This document shows, piece after piece, positions 38,791-48,579 of a DNA stretch of 64,000 nucleotides; position 1 is the stretch's first letter; the number at the start of each line of letters is the position of its first letter. Source of the stretch: Palleronia sp. LCG004 (GTDB taxonomy: Bacteria > Pseudomonadota > Alphaproteobacteria > Rhodobacterales > Rhodobacteraceae); contig NZ_CP136759.1 of the NCBI RefSeq assembly GCF_032931615.1, positions 2,670,501 to 2,734,500 on the forward strand, written 5' to 3'. The position numbers were made by a program, and so were the translations under genes. Under the pieces are notes generated by a model, which saw only the letters and a list, made by a program, of their open reading frames with translations, was not told where the DNA came from and did no database searches.

Positions 38791-39549
38791 CTAGAGATAG
38801 CCCGATGCGCGGAAGCTGAGTTCGGTCGCGCGTCCGACGATCAGGTGATCGTGGAGCGTCATGCCCATCACCTCGCAGGCGCGGTCGATCTGTGCGGTCA
38901 TGTCGATGTCGGCCTGCGACGGGGTGGGATCTCCGGATGGATGGTTGTGCACGAGGATGAGTGCCTTTGCATTGAGCTCCAGCGCGCGCTTGATCACCTC
39001 GCGGGGATAGACGGGCACGTGATCGACGGTGCCGCGGGCCTGTTCCTCGTCGGCGATGACAGTGTTCTTCGTGTCGAGAAAGAGGATGCGGAACTGCTCG
39101 GTCTCGCGGTTGGTCATCGTCATATGGCAATAGTCGAGAAGGGCCTGCCAGTCGCCGACCACATGGCGATGGAGGATGCGGGAACGTGCGATCCGGTGGG
39201 CGACCGCCTCAGACAGCTTCAGCTCTTGAACGACGGACGGGCCGACATCGGGCAGCTTGAGCAATTGATGCGCGGGGGCGGCAAGAACGCGGCCGAGATC
39301 GCCGAACCGGTCGATCAGCGTACGGGCGAGCGGCTTGACGTCGCGCCGCGGGATCGCCCGGAAGAGGATGAGTTCGAGCATCTCGTAATCGGGCAATGCC
39401 CCCGGCCCGCCTGTCATGAACCGTTCGCGCAGGCGCGCGCGGTGATCGCGGAGGTAGGACGGAACGCTTTCGCCTTTCGCCACCGTGACTTCGTCGGGCG
39501 CGAAAAGCGGCAGGTCGGTCTCTGACGGCGGGGTGTTGCGCGATCTCAT
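38791..39549 (-). CDS. radC: RadC-family JAB domain protein
   Basis: A 252-residue RadC (UPF0758) protein. A helix-hairpin-helix stretch (LLKLPDVGPSVVQELKLSEA) is followed by the JAMM metal motif HNHPSGDPTPSQAD. Despite the name, a direct DNA-repair role is doubtful in several species. Here it is full length and sits among housekeeping genes, not in a mobile element. It converges with the PstS-OmpA fusion gene, four bases apart. Confidence 0.93.
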   Translation of the reverse strand: MRSRNTPPSETDLPLFAPDEVTVAKGESVPSYLRDHRARLRERFMTGGPGALPDYEMLELILFRAIPRRDVKPLARTLIDRFGDLGRVLAAPAHQLLKLPDVGPSVVQELKLSEAVAHRIARSRILHRHVVGDWQALLDYCHMTMTNRETEQFRILFLDTKNTVIADEEQARGTVDHVPVYPREVIKRALELNAKALILVHNHPSGDPTPSQADIDMTAQIDRACEVMGMTLHDHLIVGRATELSFRASGYL

Positions 39550-39600
39550 GCCGCCATCTTAGGCGGCGGGCGATTTAGGATCGGTTAGCGCGGCCCGTCG

Positions 39601-39630
39601 AAAAAAGCCCCCGCAGCGATGCGGGGGCTT
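39601..39630 (-). terminator. Intrinsic terminator of dnaJ
   Basis: On the minus strand AAGCCCCCGC and GCGGGGGCTT (39605-39630) form a 10-base-pair stem with a six-base loop, followed by a run of six Ts. It lies just past the dnaJ stop at 39636. Confidence 0.9.
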
Positions 39631-39635
39631 AAGGA

Positions 39636-40796
39636 TCACTGGTTCAGGCCGTCCCAGAAGGTCTTCACCTTGCGAAAGAACCCCGTGCTTTCGGGATTGT
39701 TGTCCTCGCTCATGTGATTGAACTCCCGAAGAAGCTCCTTCTGCTTTCCGGTAAGGTTCACCGGAGTCTCGACGGCGAGTTCGATATACATGTCGCCCGC
39801 ACCGCCGCCACGCAGGTGGGGCATGCCCTTGCCACGCAGGCGCATCTGCTTGCCCGACTGGCTGCCGGCGGGGATCTTGACGCGGGAGCGTCCGCCCTCG
39901 ATCGTCGGGACCTCTATGTCGCCGCCGAGTGCCGCATCCGTCATCGACACAGGTACCCGGCAAAAGAGGTTCTCGCCCTCACGCTGGAAGAGCGTGTGCG
40001 GCTCGACCTCGATGAAGATGTAGAGATCGCCCGACGGTCCGCCACGCAGGCCGGCCTCCCCCTCTCCGCCGAGGCGGATCCGGGTTCCGGTCTCCACACC
40101 CGCGGGAATGTTGACCGACAGGGCGCGATCGCGTTCGACGCGTCCGGCACCACCACAGGCATTGCAGGGATTCTTGACGATCTGGCCGGCACCGGAACAG
40201 GTCGGACAGGTCCGCTCGACCGTAAAGAAGCCCTGCTGGGCGCGCACCTTTCCCATCCCCGAACAGGTGGGGCAGGTGGTGGGTTCGGCACCGCCTTCGG
40301 CACCGGAGCCTTCGCAGACGCCGCAGGTGACAGCGGTCGGTACGGTGATCGTCTTCTGAAGGCCCTTGTGCGCCTCTTCGAGCGTCACCTTCATGTTGTA
40401 GCGCAGATCGGAGCCGCGTGTCGCGCGCTGCCCGCCGCCACGCCGCTGTCCGCCCATGATGTCGCCGAAGAGATCGTCGAAGACGTCGGAAAAGGCGGAG
40501 GCGAAGTCGCCCTGGCCACCGTAGCCGCCGGCACCAGGCCTGCGACCTCCGCCACCTCCGCCCACGCCGCCTTCGAACGCGGCATGGCCGAAGCGGTCAT
40601 AGGCCGCCTTCTTCTCGGCGTCCTTCAGGACTTCGTAGGCTTCGTTCGCTTCCTTGAACTGGGTCTCGGCCTTGGGGTTGTCGGCATTCCGGTCGGGATG
40701 AAGTTCCTTGGCCTTCTGGCGATAGGCCTTCTTGATCTCGTCGGCGGAAGCACCCTTCGAAACGCCGAGAATCTCGTAGAAATCGCGTTTTGCCAT
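39636..40796 (-). CDS. dnaJ: Chaperone DnaJ
   Basis: The co-chaperone of DnaK. The 386-residue type I protein has a J domain with HPD at residues 33-35, a Gly-rich linker (about 75-105), four CxxCxGxG zinc repeats between about 148 and 210 ([32 protein letters not shown]) and the C-terminal substrate domains. It follows dnaK by 72 bases; a GGGCCG/CGGCCC pairing in that gap may slow readthrough. Confidence 0.98.
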   Translation of the reverse strand: MAKRDFYEILGVSKGASADEIKKAYRQKAKELHPDRNADNPKAETQFKEANEAYEVLKDAEKKAAYDRFGHAAFEGGVGGGGGGRRPGAGGYGGQGDFASAFSDVFDDLFGDIMGGQRRGGGQRATRGSDLRYNMKVTLEEAHKGLQKTITVPTAVTCGVCEGSGAEGGAEPTTCPTCSGMGKVRAQQGFFTVERTCPTCSGAGQIVKNPCNACGGAGRVERDRALSVNIPAGVETGTRIRLGGEGEAGLRGGPSGDLYIFIEVEPHTLFQREGENLFCRVPVSMTDAALGGDIEVPTIEGGRSRVKIPAGSQSGKQMRLRGKGMPHLRGGGAGDMYIELAVETPVNLTGKQKELLREFNHMSEDNNPESTGFFRKVKTFWDGLNQ

Positions 40797-40868
40797 ATCA
40801 ATCGTCCTTCACGTGAAAGGGCCGACCCGATGGATCAGGCCGGCCCCCATCCGAGGAGCAAGAGCGCC

Positions 40869-42785
40869 TTAAGAGGCCCGCTTGTCGTCGTCGAGATCTT
40901 CGAAGTCGGCGTCCACGACATCGTCGTCCCCGTCCGAGGAGGACCGGGTCTCGGTCTCGTCGCCGCTGTCGGCCTTCTCCTGCTCGGCCTTGTAGATGGC
41001 CTCGCCGAGTTTCATGGAGGCCTCGCTCACGTTCTGGATGCCGGACTTGATCTTGCCCGCGTCGTCGGTCTCGAGCTGCTCCTGCAGGTTCGAGATGGCG
41101 AGTTCGATCGCCTCGACGGTCGAGGGATCGACCTTGTCCTTGTGCTCCTCGAGCGACTTCTCGGTCGAGTGGATGAGGCTCTCGGCCTGGTTGCGTGCCT
41201 CGACAAGTTCCTTGCGGCCCTTGTCCGCCTCGGCATTCTCCTCGGCTTCCTTGACCATCTTCTCGATCTCGTCGTCCGACAGTCCGCCCGACGCCTGGAT
41301 CGTGATGTTCTGCTCTTTGCCGGTGCCCTTGTCCTTGGCAGAGACAGACACGATGCCGTTGGCGTCGATGTCGAAGGTCACCTCGATCTGCGGCATGCCG
41401 CGCGGCGCGGGCGGAATGTCCTCAAGATTGAACTGGCCGAGCATCTTGTTGTCGGCCGCCATCTCGCGCTCGCCCTGGAAGACCCGGATCGTCACCGCAT
41501 TCTGGTTGTCCTCGGCGGTCGAGAAGATCTGGCTCTTCTTGGTCGGGATCGTGGTGTTGCGGTCGATGAGACGGGTGAAGACACCACCCAGCGTCTCGAT
41601 CCCGAGCGACAGCGGCGTCACGTCGAGAAGCACGACATCCTTGACGTCGCCCTGAAGCACGCCTGCCTGGATCGCTGCACCAAGCGCCACGACCTCGTCC
41701 GGGTTCACGCCCTTGTGCGGCTCCTTGCCGAAGAACTTCGTCACTTCCTCGACGACCTTCGGCATCCGGGTCATGCCGCCGACCATCACGACCTCGTCGA
41801 TCTCGCCCACGGAGATGCCCGCATCCTTGATCGCCGCCTTGCAGGGCGCGATGGAGTTCTTGATCAGGTCGCTCACGAGGCTTTCGAGCTTCGCACGCGT
41901 CAGCTTCATGACCATGTGCAGCGGCTGACCGTTCGAGCCCATCGAGATGAACGGCTGGTTGATCTCGGTCTGGCTGGAGGACGACAATTCGATCTTGGCC
42001 TTCTCGGCGGCTTCCTTGAGCCGCTGGAGCGCCATCTTGTCCTGCTTGAGGTCGGTGCCGTGCTCTTTCTTGAACTCCTCGGCGAGGTAGTTGACGATCC
42101 GCATGTCGAAGTCCTCGCCGCCGAGGAACGTGTCCCCGTTGGTGGACTTCACTTCGAAGAGGCCGTCGTCGATCTCGAGGATCGTGATGTCGAACGTGCC
42201 GCCGCCGAGGTCATAGACCGCGATCGTCTTCGTCTCTTTCTTGTCGAGACCGTAGGCCAGTGCCGCCGCGGTCGGCTCGTTGATGATGCGCAGCACCTCG
42301 AGGCCCGCGATCTTGCCCGCGTCCTTCGTCGCCTGCCGCTGCTGGTCGTTGAAGTAGGCGGGAACCGTGATCACGGCCTGCGTCACTTCCTCGCCGAGGT
42401 AGCTCTCGGCCGTTTCCTTCATCTTCTGCAGAATGAAGGCGGAAATCTGGGAGGGAGAATACTTCTCGCCACGCGCCTGAACCCAGGCGTCGCCGTTCGA
42501 ACCCTCGATCACGTTGTAGGACAGGTTCTGCTTGTCCTTCGCGAGTTCGGGGTCGTCGTTGCGGCGGCCGATCAGGCGCTTGACCGCGAAGATCGTGTTG
42601 TCGGCGTTTGTGACCGCCTGACGCTTGGCGGATTGGCCGACGAGACGCTCTTCCTCGGTGAAGGCGACGATCGACGGGGTCGTCCGGGTGCCTTCGGCGT
42701 TCTCGATCACGCGGGGCTGGCTGCCGTCCATGATGGCGACGCAGCTATTGGTGGTTCCAAGGTCGATACCGATGACTTTGGCCAT
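40869..42785 (-). CDS. dnaK: Chaperone DnaK (Hsp70)
   Basis: The major Hsp70. The 638-residue protein starts [20 protein letters not shown], has the phosphate loops [10 protein letters not shown] and GGMTRMPKV, and the substrate domain with [13 protein letters not shown]. The C-terminal acidic tail ends DDDKRAS. It is transcribed with dnaJ from an RpoH-type promoter about 110 bases upstream. Confidence 0.98.
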   Translation of the reverse strand: MAKVIGIDLGTTNSCVAIMDGSQPRVIENAEGTRTTPSIVAFTEEERLVGQSAKRQAVTNADNTIFAVKRLIGRRNDDPELAKDKQNLSYNVIEGSNGDAWVQARGEKYSPSQISAFILQKMKETAESYLGEEVTQAVITVPAYFNDQQRQATKDAGKIAGLEVLRIINEPTAAALAYGLDKKETKTIAVYDLGGGTFDITILEIDDGLFEVKSTNGDTFLGGEDFDMRIVNYLAEEFKKEHGTDLKQDKMALQRLKEAAEKAKIELSSSSQTEINQPFISMGSNGQPLHMVMKLTRAKLESLVSDLIKNSIAPCKAAIKDAGISVGEIDEVVMVGGMTRMPKVVEEVTKFFGKEPHKGVNPDEVVALGAAIQAGVLQGDVKDVVLLDVTPLSLGIETLGGVFTRLIDRNTTIPTKKSQIFSTAEDNQNAVTIRVFQGEREMAADNKMLGQFNLEDIPPAPRGMPQIEVTFDIDANGIVSVSAKDKGTGKEQNITIQASGGLSDDEIEKMVKEAEENAEADKGRKELVEARNQAESLIHSTEKSLEEHKDKVDPSTVEAIELAISNLQEQLETDDAGKIKSGIQNVSEASMKLGEAIYKAEQEKADSGDETETRSSSDGDDDVVDADFEDLDDDKRAS

Positions 42786-42893
42786 GTGTCATTTCCTCTT
42801 GCTAGGCGATATACTTGCGGTCAGGCCCGGTTTGGCACCCGACCGGCGATCCCATTCCCCGGGTTTTACGCCCTCGGGGTCGGCGTTGAGGCG

Positions 42894-42924
42894 CTATATA
42901 GGAATGGGATTTCAGGGCTGCAAG
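42894..42924 (-). promoter_or_regulatory. RpoH (heat-shock) promoter of dnaK
   Basis: On the minus strand CTTG (42924-42921) and CCTATATAG (42902-42894) are separated by 18 bases, which fits the alphaproteobacterial sigma32 pattern CTTG-N17/18-CYTATNT. The leader to the dnaK ATG is about 108 bases. The element overlaps the region just before alkB. Confidence 0.8.
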
Positions 42925-42952
42925 CGATGTGCCGCGGGGAGGGGCCAGTCTT

Positions 42953-43594
42953 TTGAAGCGTGAATTGCCCGGGGCGGAGACGCTCGATCTCGGCGGGGTG
43001 GCGATCCACCGCGGCTTCCTGGGCCCCGAGGCGCAGGCCGCCGCCGTAGATGCGCTCCGCCAGGTTGCCGCCGCTGCCCCGTTCCTGCGGCCCGAGACGT
43101 CGCGTGGCAAGAAGATGAGCGTTCGAATGACGTCGGCAGGGCAGGTGGGCTGGATCAGCGATCGTCGTGGATACCGTTATGACGCGGCGCATCCCGCCGG
43201 CACCGAATGGCCGCCGATCCCCGATGTCTTTCTCGACCTCTGGGCCGAAGTCGCGGAATGCAAGCGGCCGCCCGATACGTGCCTCGTCAACTTCTATGGC
43301 GAAGGGGCTAGAATGGGCCTGCACCAGGATCGCGACGAGGCGTCGACCGACTTTCCGGTCGTGTCGCTTTCGCTCGGCGACGATGCGCTTTTCAGGGTCG
43401 GTGGCCTCGAGCGTCGCGATCCCACGCGGTCGATCTGGCTCGGATCGGGAGATGTCGCGGTACTGGGCGGCGCGGCGCGGATGGTCTATCACGGGATCGA
43501 CAGGATCCGCTTCGGATCGAGCAATCTCTTGCCGGAAGGCGGGAGGATCAACGTCACGTTGCGGGTCGCGACCGAAACCTGCCGCCACGGATAA
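42953..43594 (+). CDS. alkB: AlkB-type 2-oxoglutarate/Fe(II) dioxygenase
   Basis: AlkB oxidatively removes methyl groups from DNA bases. The iron ligands are visible: His124 and Asp126 (LHQDRDE) and His180 (VYHGIDRI), with the 2-oxoglutarate Arg in RINVTLR. The start is uncertain. A TTG at 42953 has a GGGGAGG about ten bases upstream and gives a normal N-terminus; a GTG at 42929 in the same frame has no ribosome site. The product is about 213 residues. It is divergent from dnaK, and their control regions overlap. Confidence 0.9.
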   Translation: MKRELPGAETLDLGGVAIHRGFLGPEAQAAAVDALRQVAAAAPFLRPETSRGKKMSVRMTSAGQVGWISDRRGYRYDAAHPAGTEWPPIPDVFLDLWAEVAECKRPPDTCLVNFYGEGARMGLHQDRDEASTDFPVVSLSLGDDALFRVGGLERRDPTRSIWLGSGDVAVLGGAARMVYHGIDRIRFGSSNLLPEGGRINVTLRVATETCRHG

Positions 43595-43667
43595 CCTTGC
43601 CGTTTGCACGCGGCGAACTCATAACGGGGGCGTGAAAGCGCAGCCCGCGATGTCGAAAGGACAGCAG

Positions 43668-44465
43668 ATGGATCACGAGCTTCTGGTCAGGACGATGCGC
43701 AGGCTCGCCCTCGATGCGGGCGAGGCCATCATGGACATCTATTCGCGCGAAGATTTCGACGTCAGGACCAAGCTGGACGAAAGCCCCGTCACGGCGGCCG
43801 ACGAAGCCGCCGACGCCGTGATTTCGTCTGGATTGCGTGCGGCCTTTCCGGACGTGCCCCTGGTGACCGAGGAGCAATCCGCATCCCACGATCAGGACGT
43901 CGACACCTTTCTCATCGTCGATCCGCTCGACGGGACCAAGGAATTTGTCCAAAGGCGCGGCGATTTCACCGTCAACATCGCCTATGTCGAGAATGGCCGA
44001 CCGATCCGCGGGGTGGTCTTCGCCCCCGCCAAGCGGCGTCTTTTCTACACGATGGCGGACGGCACGTCGGTGGAGGAGACGGGTGAACTCGGCCGCGGTG
44101 AGGCTGGGGAAGTCACGCCGATCGGGGTGTCGAAGCCGGACAATTCCGCGCTCATGGTCGTGGCCTCGAAATCCCATCGCGACAGCGCGACGGACGACTA
44201 CATCGCGAAATACGACGTGCGCGACATGAAGAGTGCGGGATCGTCGCTCAAGTTCTGCCTGGTCGCGACCGGTGAGGCGGATCTCTATCCACGGCTCGGA
44301 CGGACGATGGAATGGGACACGGCGGCCGGTCATGCGGTTCTCGCCGGTGCGGGCGGACATGTCGTCCGGTTCGACGATCACGACGATCTGCTCTATGGAA
44401 AGGCGGGTTTCGAAAATCCGTTCTTCATCGCTCATGCGCCCGGGGTGAACCTGCGGCAGGCGTGA
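43668..44465 (+). CDS. cysQ: 3'(2'),5'-bisphosphate nucleotidase CysQ
   Basis: CysQ hydrolyses adenosine 3',5'-bisphosphate, the by-product of sulfate assimilation. The 265-residue inositol-phosphatase-fold protein has both metal motifs, PLVTEEQ and DPLDGTKEFV, and the late WDTAAGHAVLAGAGG. I start at ATG 43668, because AAAGGA lies six bases before; an in-frame ATG at 43650 would add six residues. It precedes galU and galE. Confidence 0.93.
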   Translation: MDHELLVRTMRRLALDAGEAIMDIYSREDFDVRTKLDESPVTAADEAADAVISSGLRAAFPDVPLVTEEQSASHDQDVDTFLIVDPLDGTKEFVQRRGDFTVNIAYVENGRPIRGVVFAPAKRRLFYTMADGTSVEETGELGRGEAGEVTPIGVSKPDNSALMVVASKSHRDSATDDYIAKYDVRDMKSAGSSLKFCLVATGEADLYPRLGRTMEWDTAAGHAVLAGAGGHVVRFDDHDDLLYGKAGFENPFFIAHAPGVNLRQA

Positions 44466-44541
44466 TCGTTGCAGAATATCCAGGGCTTACATTCAACCGG
44501 TTCGCCAACCTGGGCGGGCTTCAATGATCGAGGACTTTCAG

Positions 44542-45423
44542 ATGGTCAAATCCGTTACCAAAGCCGTTTTCCCCGTTGCGGGTCTGGGAACGCGGTTCCT
44601 CCCGGCGACGAAGTCGATTCCGAAGGAGATCATGACGCTCGTCGATCGTCCGTTGATCCAGTACGCGATCGACGAGGCGCGCGGTGCCGGTATCACCGAC
44701 TTCATCTTCGTCACCTCGCGCGGGAAATCCGCGCTTGAGGATTATTTCGACCGCGCACCCGAACTCGAACATGCGCTCGAGGCGAAGGGAAAGACCGACC
44801 TCATGGAGGTCCTCGAGAACACCAACATGCCGTCGGGCGCGATTTCCTACGTGCGTCAGCAGCAGGCCATGGGGCTCGGGCACGCGGTCTGGTGCGCCCG
44901 CCGCCTGATCGGCGACGAGCCCTTTGCGGTGGTTCTGCCCGACGACGTGATCGCCTCCGACGAGCCGGTCCTTGCCCAGATGATCGAGGCCCATAACGAG
45001 ATCGGTGGCTGCATGATGGCTGCGATGGAGGTCGAGGCCGACAAGGCGAGCGCATATGGTATCCTCGATCCCGAGAGCCGCGACGGCAACGTCGTCAAGG
45101 TGAAGGGCATGGTCGAAAAGCCCGATGCCGGAACGCAGCCCTCCAATCTTGCCGTGATCGGACGTTACATTCTGACGCCCGACGTGCTCGACAGCCTGCA
45201 CGAGACCGGGCGCGGTGCGGGGGGTGAGATCCAGCTTACCGATGCGATCGCCGAGCAGATCGGCAAGGATCCCGGTGTTTCCGGCCTCATCTTCGACGGC
45301 GAGCGTTTCGATTGCGGTTCCAAGGGCGGCTTCCTGCAGGCAACCGTCGCCTTCGGCATGGCGCGGGGCGATCTGGGCCCGGAATTCAAGGACTATCTTC
45401 GCGGCCTCAAGATCGACGGATAA
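44542..45423 (+). CDS. galU: UTP-glucose-1-phosphate uridylyltransferase
   Basis: GalU makes UDP-glucose for surface polysaccharides. The 293-residue protein has the nucleotidyl-transferase signature VAGLGTRFLPATKSIPKEI and the sugar-binding EKPDAGTQPSNLAVIGRYIL. I use ATG 44542 (MVKSVTKAVFPVAG) with GAGG eight bases upstream; an in-frame ATG at 44524 is possible. galE begins three bases after the stop. Confidence 0.96.
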   Translation: MVKSVTKAVFPVAGLGTRFLPATKSIPKEIMTLVDRPLIQYAIDEARGAGITDFIFVTSRGKSALEDYFDRAPELEHALEAKGKTDLMEVLENTNMPSGAISYVRQQQAMGLGHAVWCARRLIGDEPFAVVLPDDVIASDEPVLAQMIEAHNEIGGCMMAAMEVEADKASAYGILDPESRDGNVVKVKGMVEKPDAGTQPSNLAVIGRYILTPDVLDSLHETGRGAGGEIQLTDAIAEQIGKDPGVSGLIFDGERFDCGSKGGFLQATVAFGMARGDLGPEFKDYLRGLKIDG

Positions 45424-45426
45424 TCC

Positions 45427-46410
45427 ATGACCAACGTGCTGGTAACGGGCGGTGCGGGCTATATCGGCTCGCATGCCTGCAAGGTTCTCGCCCAGGCGGG
45501 ATACACGCCCGTGACTGTCGACAACCTGTCGACGGGCTGGCGCGATGCTGTCCAGTTCGGTCCGTTCGAGCAAGCCGATCTTCTGGATCGCGAGGCACTC
45601 GACCGGATCTTCGGGAAGTATTCGCCCGTCGCGGTCATGCATTTCGCGGCATTGTCGGACGTGGCGGAATCGGCCCGCGACCCGGGCCGGTACTGGCGCG
45701 TCAATGTCGGCGGTTCGCTCAATCTCGCCGAAGCGGCGGTGGCGGCGGAGTGCCGTCACTTCGTCTTCTCCTCCACCTGCGCGACCTACGGGGATCAGGA
45801 CGGCGTCCTTCTCGACGAGGAGACGGAACAGCGTCCGATCAATGCCTACGGCGCATCGAAACGCGCGGTCGAGGCGATGCTGCAGAACTTCGAAACGGTC
45901 TATGGGCTGAAATCGGTGATCTTCCGCTATTTCAACGTCGCGGGTGCCTCGCCGGATGGAGACGTGGGAGAGCATCACCGCCCGGAGACACATCTGATAC
46001 CCCTGATGCTCGACGCTATCGACGGAAAGCGGCCTGCGCTGACGATCTTCGGCGAGGATTACGAGACGCCCGACGGAACATGCATCCGCGACTACGTCCA
46101 CGTCATGGACCTCGTAGATGCGCATCTGAAAGGGCTGGAATGGCTGCGGGACGAGCGCGGCAGCCGCGTCTTCAACCTGGGCACGGGGTCGGGATTTTCC
46201 GTCAAGCAGGTCGTCGAACACTCTGCGGGCGTAACCAATCGCGAGGTTCCCATCGACAAGGGTCCCCGGCGTGCGGGCGATGCCGTGGCGCTGGTCTCGG
46301 GATCACGACGGGCCGGAACGGAACTCGGCTGGACCCCCGAGCGATCGACCCTCGATCGAATGATCGGAGATGCGTGGCGGTGGCATCAGTCCGGGTCCTA
46401 CGAAAAATAA
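45427..46410 (+). CDS. galE: UDP-glucose 4-epimerase
   Basis: GalE interconverts UDP-glucose and UDP-galactose. The 327-residue SDR protein has the NAD motif GGAGYIGS at 8-15 and the catalytic YGASK with Tyr141 and Lys145. The family stretches FRYFNVAGA and RDYVHVMDLV are present. Pairing with galU three bases upstream means the two supply UDP-hexoses for envelope polysaccharide. Confidence 0.96.
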   Translation: MTNVLVTGGAGYIGSHACKVLAQAGYTPVTVDNLSTGWRDAVQFGPFEQADLLDREALDRIFGKYSPVAVMHFAALSDVAESARDPGRYWRVNVGGSLNLAEAAVAAECRHFVFSSTCATYGDQDGVLLDEETEQRPINAYGASKRAVEAMLQNFETVYGLKSVIFRYFNVAGASPDGDVGEHHRPETHLIPLMLDAIDGKRPALTIFGEDYETPDGTCIRDYVHVMDLVDAHLKGLEWLRDERGSRVFNLGTGSGFSVKQVVEHSAGVTNREVPIDKGPRRAGDAVALVSGSRRAGTELGWTPERSTLDRMIGDAWRWHQSGSYEK

Positions 46411-46513
46411 TTCGATACTGACATTCGTGCCGGACGAAAGCGTCGAGTTCCTCTCGACGCATCGATGCGCTGTAGGTGAGCTTGGAATCGCTAGAAGGAG
46501 GCGTCCGGTCAAA

Positions 46514-46543
46514 TGACACGTGCGGCTCAGGCCGCGCGTGTCA
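46514..46543. terminator. Hairpin spanning the ptsN stop codon
   Basis: TGACACGTGCGGC and GCCGCGCGTGTCA form a 13-base-pair stem (one G-T wobble) with loop TCAG, which contains the ptsN stop. A short TTT follows on the minus strand. galE ends 116 bases to the left. It may end ptsN. Confidence 0.5.
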
Positions 46544-46991
46544 CGCTCCGATCGGTCAGGACGGCGTGCAGAGTTTGCGGATGGTCATTCGCACGGAGCT
46601 TGGCGCAAAGTTCCGGATCGCGGAGCGTCCGCGAGACGGATGCAAGCGCCTTGAGATGCTCGACCCCCGCACTCGACGGTGCCAGCAAGCAGAAGACCAG
46701 ATCGACCGGCTGGCGATCGACCGAGGCGAAATCCACGGGATGCTCGAGCTTCAGGAAGAGCCCGCGCACCCTGTCGAGCCCGTCGAGCCGAGCGTGGGGC
46801 AGTGCTACACCGTGCCCCACGCCGGTCGGACCCAGCTTTTCACGTACCATCAGTGCCTCGCTCGTCATCTCGGAATCGAGCCCGTGCACCTCGGCCGCAA
46901 AATCGCCGAGCGTGTTGAACAGCCGCTTCTTGCTGGTGATCGAGGCGACCACCCGGACTGAATCGAGCGTGAGCAAGTCTGAAAGAGTCAT
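46527..46991 (-). CDS. ptsN: PTS IIA-Ntr protein PtsN
   Basis: The terminal phosphoacceptor of the nitrogen PTS, which tunes potassium, nitrogen and carbon responses. The 154-residue protein has the phosphorylation site GVALPHARL with His66. It is last in the rnd-lptC-lptA-lptB-hpf-ptsN run, 31 bases after hpf. rpoN, often in this cluster in other proteobacteria, is absent here. Neither PtsP nor NPr is visible in the window. Confidence 0.95.
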   Translation of the reverse strand: MTLSDLLTLDSVRVVASITSKKRLFNTLGDFAAEVHGLDSEMTSEALMVREKLGPTGVGHGVALPHARLDGLDRVRGLFLKLEHPVDFASVDRQPVDLVFCLLAPSSAGVEHLKALASVSRTLRDPELCAKLRANDHPQTLHAVLTDRSVTRAA

Positions 46992-47022
46992 GAAAGCCTG
47001 TCTGACTGTGCCTGACGCGGTG

Positions 47023-47610
47023 TCAGGTCGCTACGTTGGGGTCGATCCAACCTATGTTGCCGTCATCTCTGCGATAGACGACGTTCACGACGTTCGCCTG
47101 ACTGTCATTGCGAAATACCAGCACAGGTGCCCCCGCCAGTTCCATCTGCATCACCGCTTCACCCACCGAAAGAGACGGAATATGCGTCTCCATCTCCGCC
47201 ACGATGATCGGCGTCAGGGTATCGGGTTCCTCCGTGTCGTCGGACCCGTCGGCGTTCGTTCCGGCGAGGATATACGAGGACGCTCCCGAGAGTTCAACCG
47301 GGTGCGACCGCTCCTGATGATGGTTCTTCAATCTGCGCTTGTAGCGGCGAAGCTGCTTTTCCATCTTGGCGTTCGCCGCGTCGAAGGCGGCGTAGATCTC
47401 GGTGCCCTTGGCCTTGGCCTGAACGGTAATGCCGCTGGAAAGATGCAGCACCGTCTCGCAGGCATATTCGTACGCGTCCTTGGAAAAGACGATCAGAGCG
47501 TCGGTAGGCCGGGTGGGATATTTCGAGATCACCACCTCGATCTCGGACTTGCAATGGGATTGCAGAGCTTCGCCGATATCTATCTGCTTGCCGCTGATCT
47601 GATAACGCAT
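47023..47610 (-). CDS. hpf: Long-form ribosome hibernation promoting factor
   Basis: This protein pairs inactive ribosomes in stationary phase. The 195-residue length marks the long form, which makes 100S dimers alone: an N-terminal S30AE domain (MRYQISGKQIDIGEALQSH, KDAYEYACETVLH, KAKGTEIYAAFD) and a C-terminal dimerisation domain (VGEAVMQMELAGAPVLVFRN). AAAGGA precedes the ATG at 47610. It has its own 210-base upstream region, so it may be expressed separately from lptB. Confidence 0.95.
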   Translation of the reverse strand: MRYQISGKQIDIGEALQSHCKSEIEVVISKYPTRPTDALIVFSKDAYEYACETVLHLSSGITVQAKAKGTEIYAAFDAANAKMEKQLRRYKRRLKNHHQERSHPVELSGASSYILAGTNADGSDDTEEPDTLTPIIVAEMETHIPSLSVGEAVMQMELAGAPVLVFRNDSQANVVNVVYRRDDGNIGWIDPNVAT

Positions 47611-47676
47611 GATCGGTCCTTTCGGGGTGGTCGGAGGGCGACATCTGCTGCCGGGTCGCTCCATGGATGCCGGCTG

Positions 47677-47697
47677 CCTGACCTCAGGGAGGTCAGG
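47677..47697. repeat. Perfect 8-bp palindrome upstream of hpf
   Basis: CCTGACCT and AGGTCAGG are separated by five bases in the lptB-hpf gap, about 67 bases before the hpf start. The arrangement fits either an operator for a dimeric regulator or an RNA hairpin in the leader. Confidence 0.45.
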
Positions 47698-47820
47698 GCA
47701 CCAAGCCGCTGTTAACACTCGATTAATGCGTGTTCCTTGCGTGTCAGAACGGCTCTCAGCCTAACTATTTGGGACCGGTTTGGATCCCTCTGTCAAGACA
47801 TGCGCCGCCGGTGATGCGTC

Positions 47821-48579
47821 TCAGCCGAGTTCGAAGCTGCGCCCCAGATAGACGCGCTTCACATCCTCGTCTGCCACCACCTCGGCAGCCGTACCGCTCT
47901 TCAGGACTGTTCCGTCGTGGAGAATGTAGGCGCGATCTACAATTGAGAGGGTCTCGCGGACGTTGTGATCGGTGATAAGCACGCCGATTCCGCGTTCGGT
48001 CAAATTCGCGACAAGTGAACGGATATCGCCGACCGCGATCGGATCGACGCCGGCGAAAGGCTCGTCCAGAAGCAGGTATTTCGGATCGGCGGCGAGGCAT
48101 CTCGCGATCTCGGCGCGTCGCCGTTCGCCGCCGGAAAGCGCCGGCGCGGGGGTCTTGCGGAGATGTTCGATCGAGAATTCGGCCAGCAACGTCTCGAGCC
48201 GCCTGCGCCGCTTGCCGCGGTTCGATTCGGTCAGTTCGAGGATGGCCATGATGTTGTCCTCGACCGACAATCCACGAAAAATCGAATTCTCCTGCGGGAG
48301 ATAGCCGATACCGAGCCGGGCACGGCGATACATGGGCAACTGCGTGATCTCGCGCCCGTCGACCAGAACCGATCCAGCCTCGGGGACGACGAGGCCCGCG
48401 ATCGCATAGAAGCAGGTCGTCTTTCCCGAACCGTTCGGCCCGAGCAGCGCCACGACTTCACCGCGATCGAGCGAGAGGCTTACGTCGCGGATGACCGGTC
48501 GCCTGCGATAGCTCTTGCGCAGGTTCCGCACGATGAGGCCATGCCCCCCCGCCGGGAATGTCGCGTCCTGATCCGACAC
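47821..48579 (-). CDS. lptB: LPS export ABC transporter ATPase LptB
   Basis: LptB powers extraction of LPS from the inner membrane. The 252-residue ATPase has Walker A GPNGSGKTT (47-55), signature ALSGGERRRAEIARCL and Walker B YLLLDEPFAGVDP, the latter typical of LptB. The start is GTG at 48579, directly abutting the lptA stop. LptF and LptG are not in this window. Confidence 0.96.
   Translation of the reverse strand: MSDQDATFPAGGHGLIVRNLRKSYRRRPVIRDVSLSLDRGEVVALLGPNGSGKTTCFYAIAGLVVPEAGSVLVDGREITQLPMYRRARLGIGYLPQENSIFRGLSVEDNIMAILELTESNRGKRRRRLETLLAEFSIEHLRKTPAPALSGGERRRAEIARCLAADPKYLLLDEPFAGVDPIAVGDIRSLVANLTERGIGVLITDHNVRETLSIVDRAYILHDGTVLKSGTAAEVVADEDVKRVYLGRSFELG

Noticed and set aside
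38791..39549. radC as marker of a mobile or defence island
   Set aside because: radC genes occur on such islands, but here the gene is flanked by secA-linked and dnaJ/dnaK housekeeping genes with no integrase, repeats or change in base composition that I can see.
39714..42956. 1080-residue plus-strand open frame across dnaJ and dnaK
   Set aside because: It spans two well-defined genes on the other strand and has no start signal or motif.
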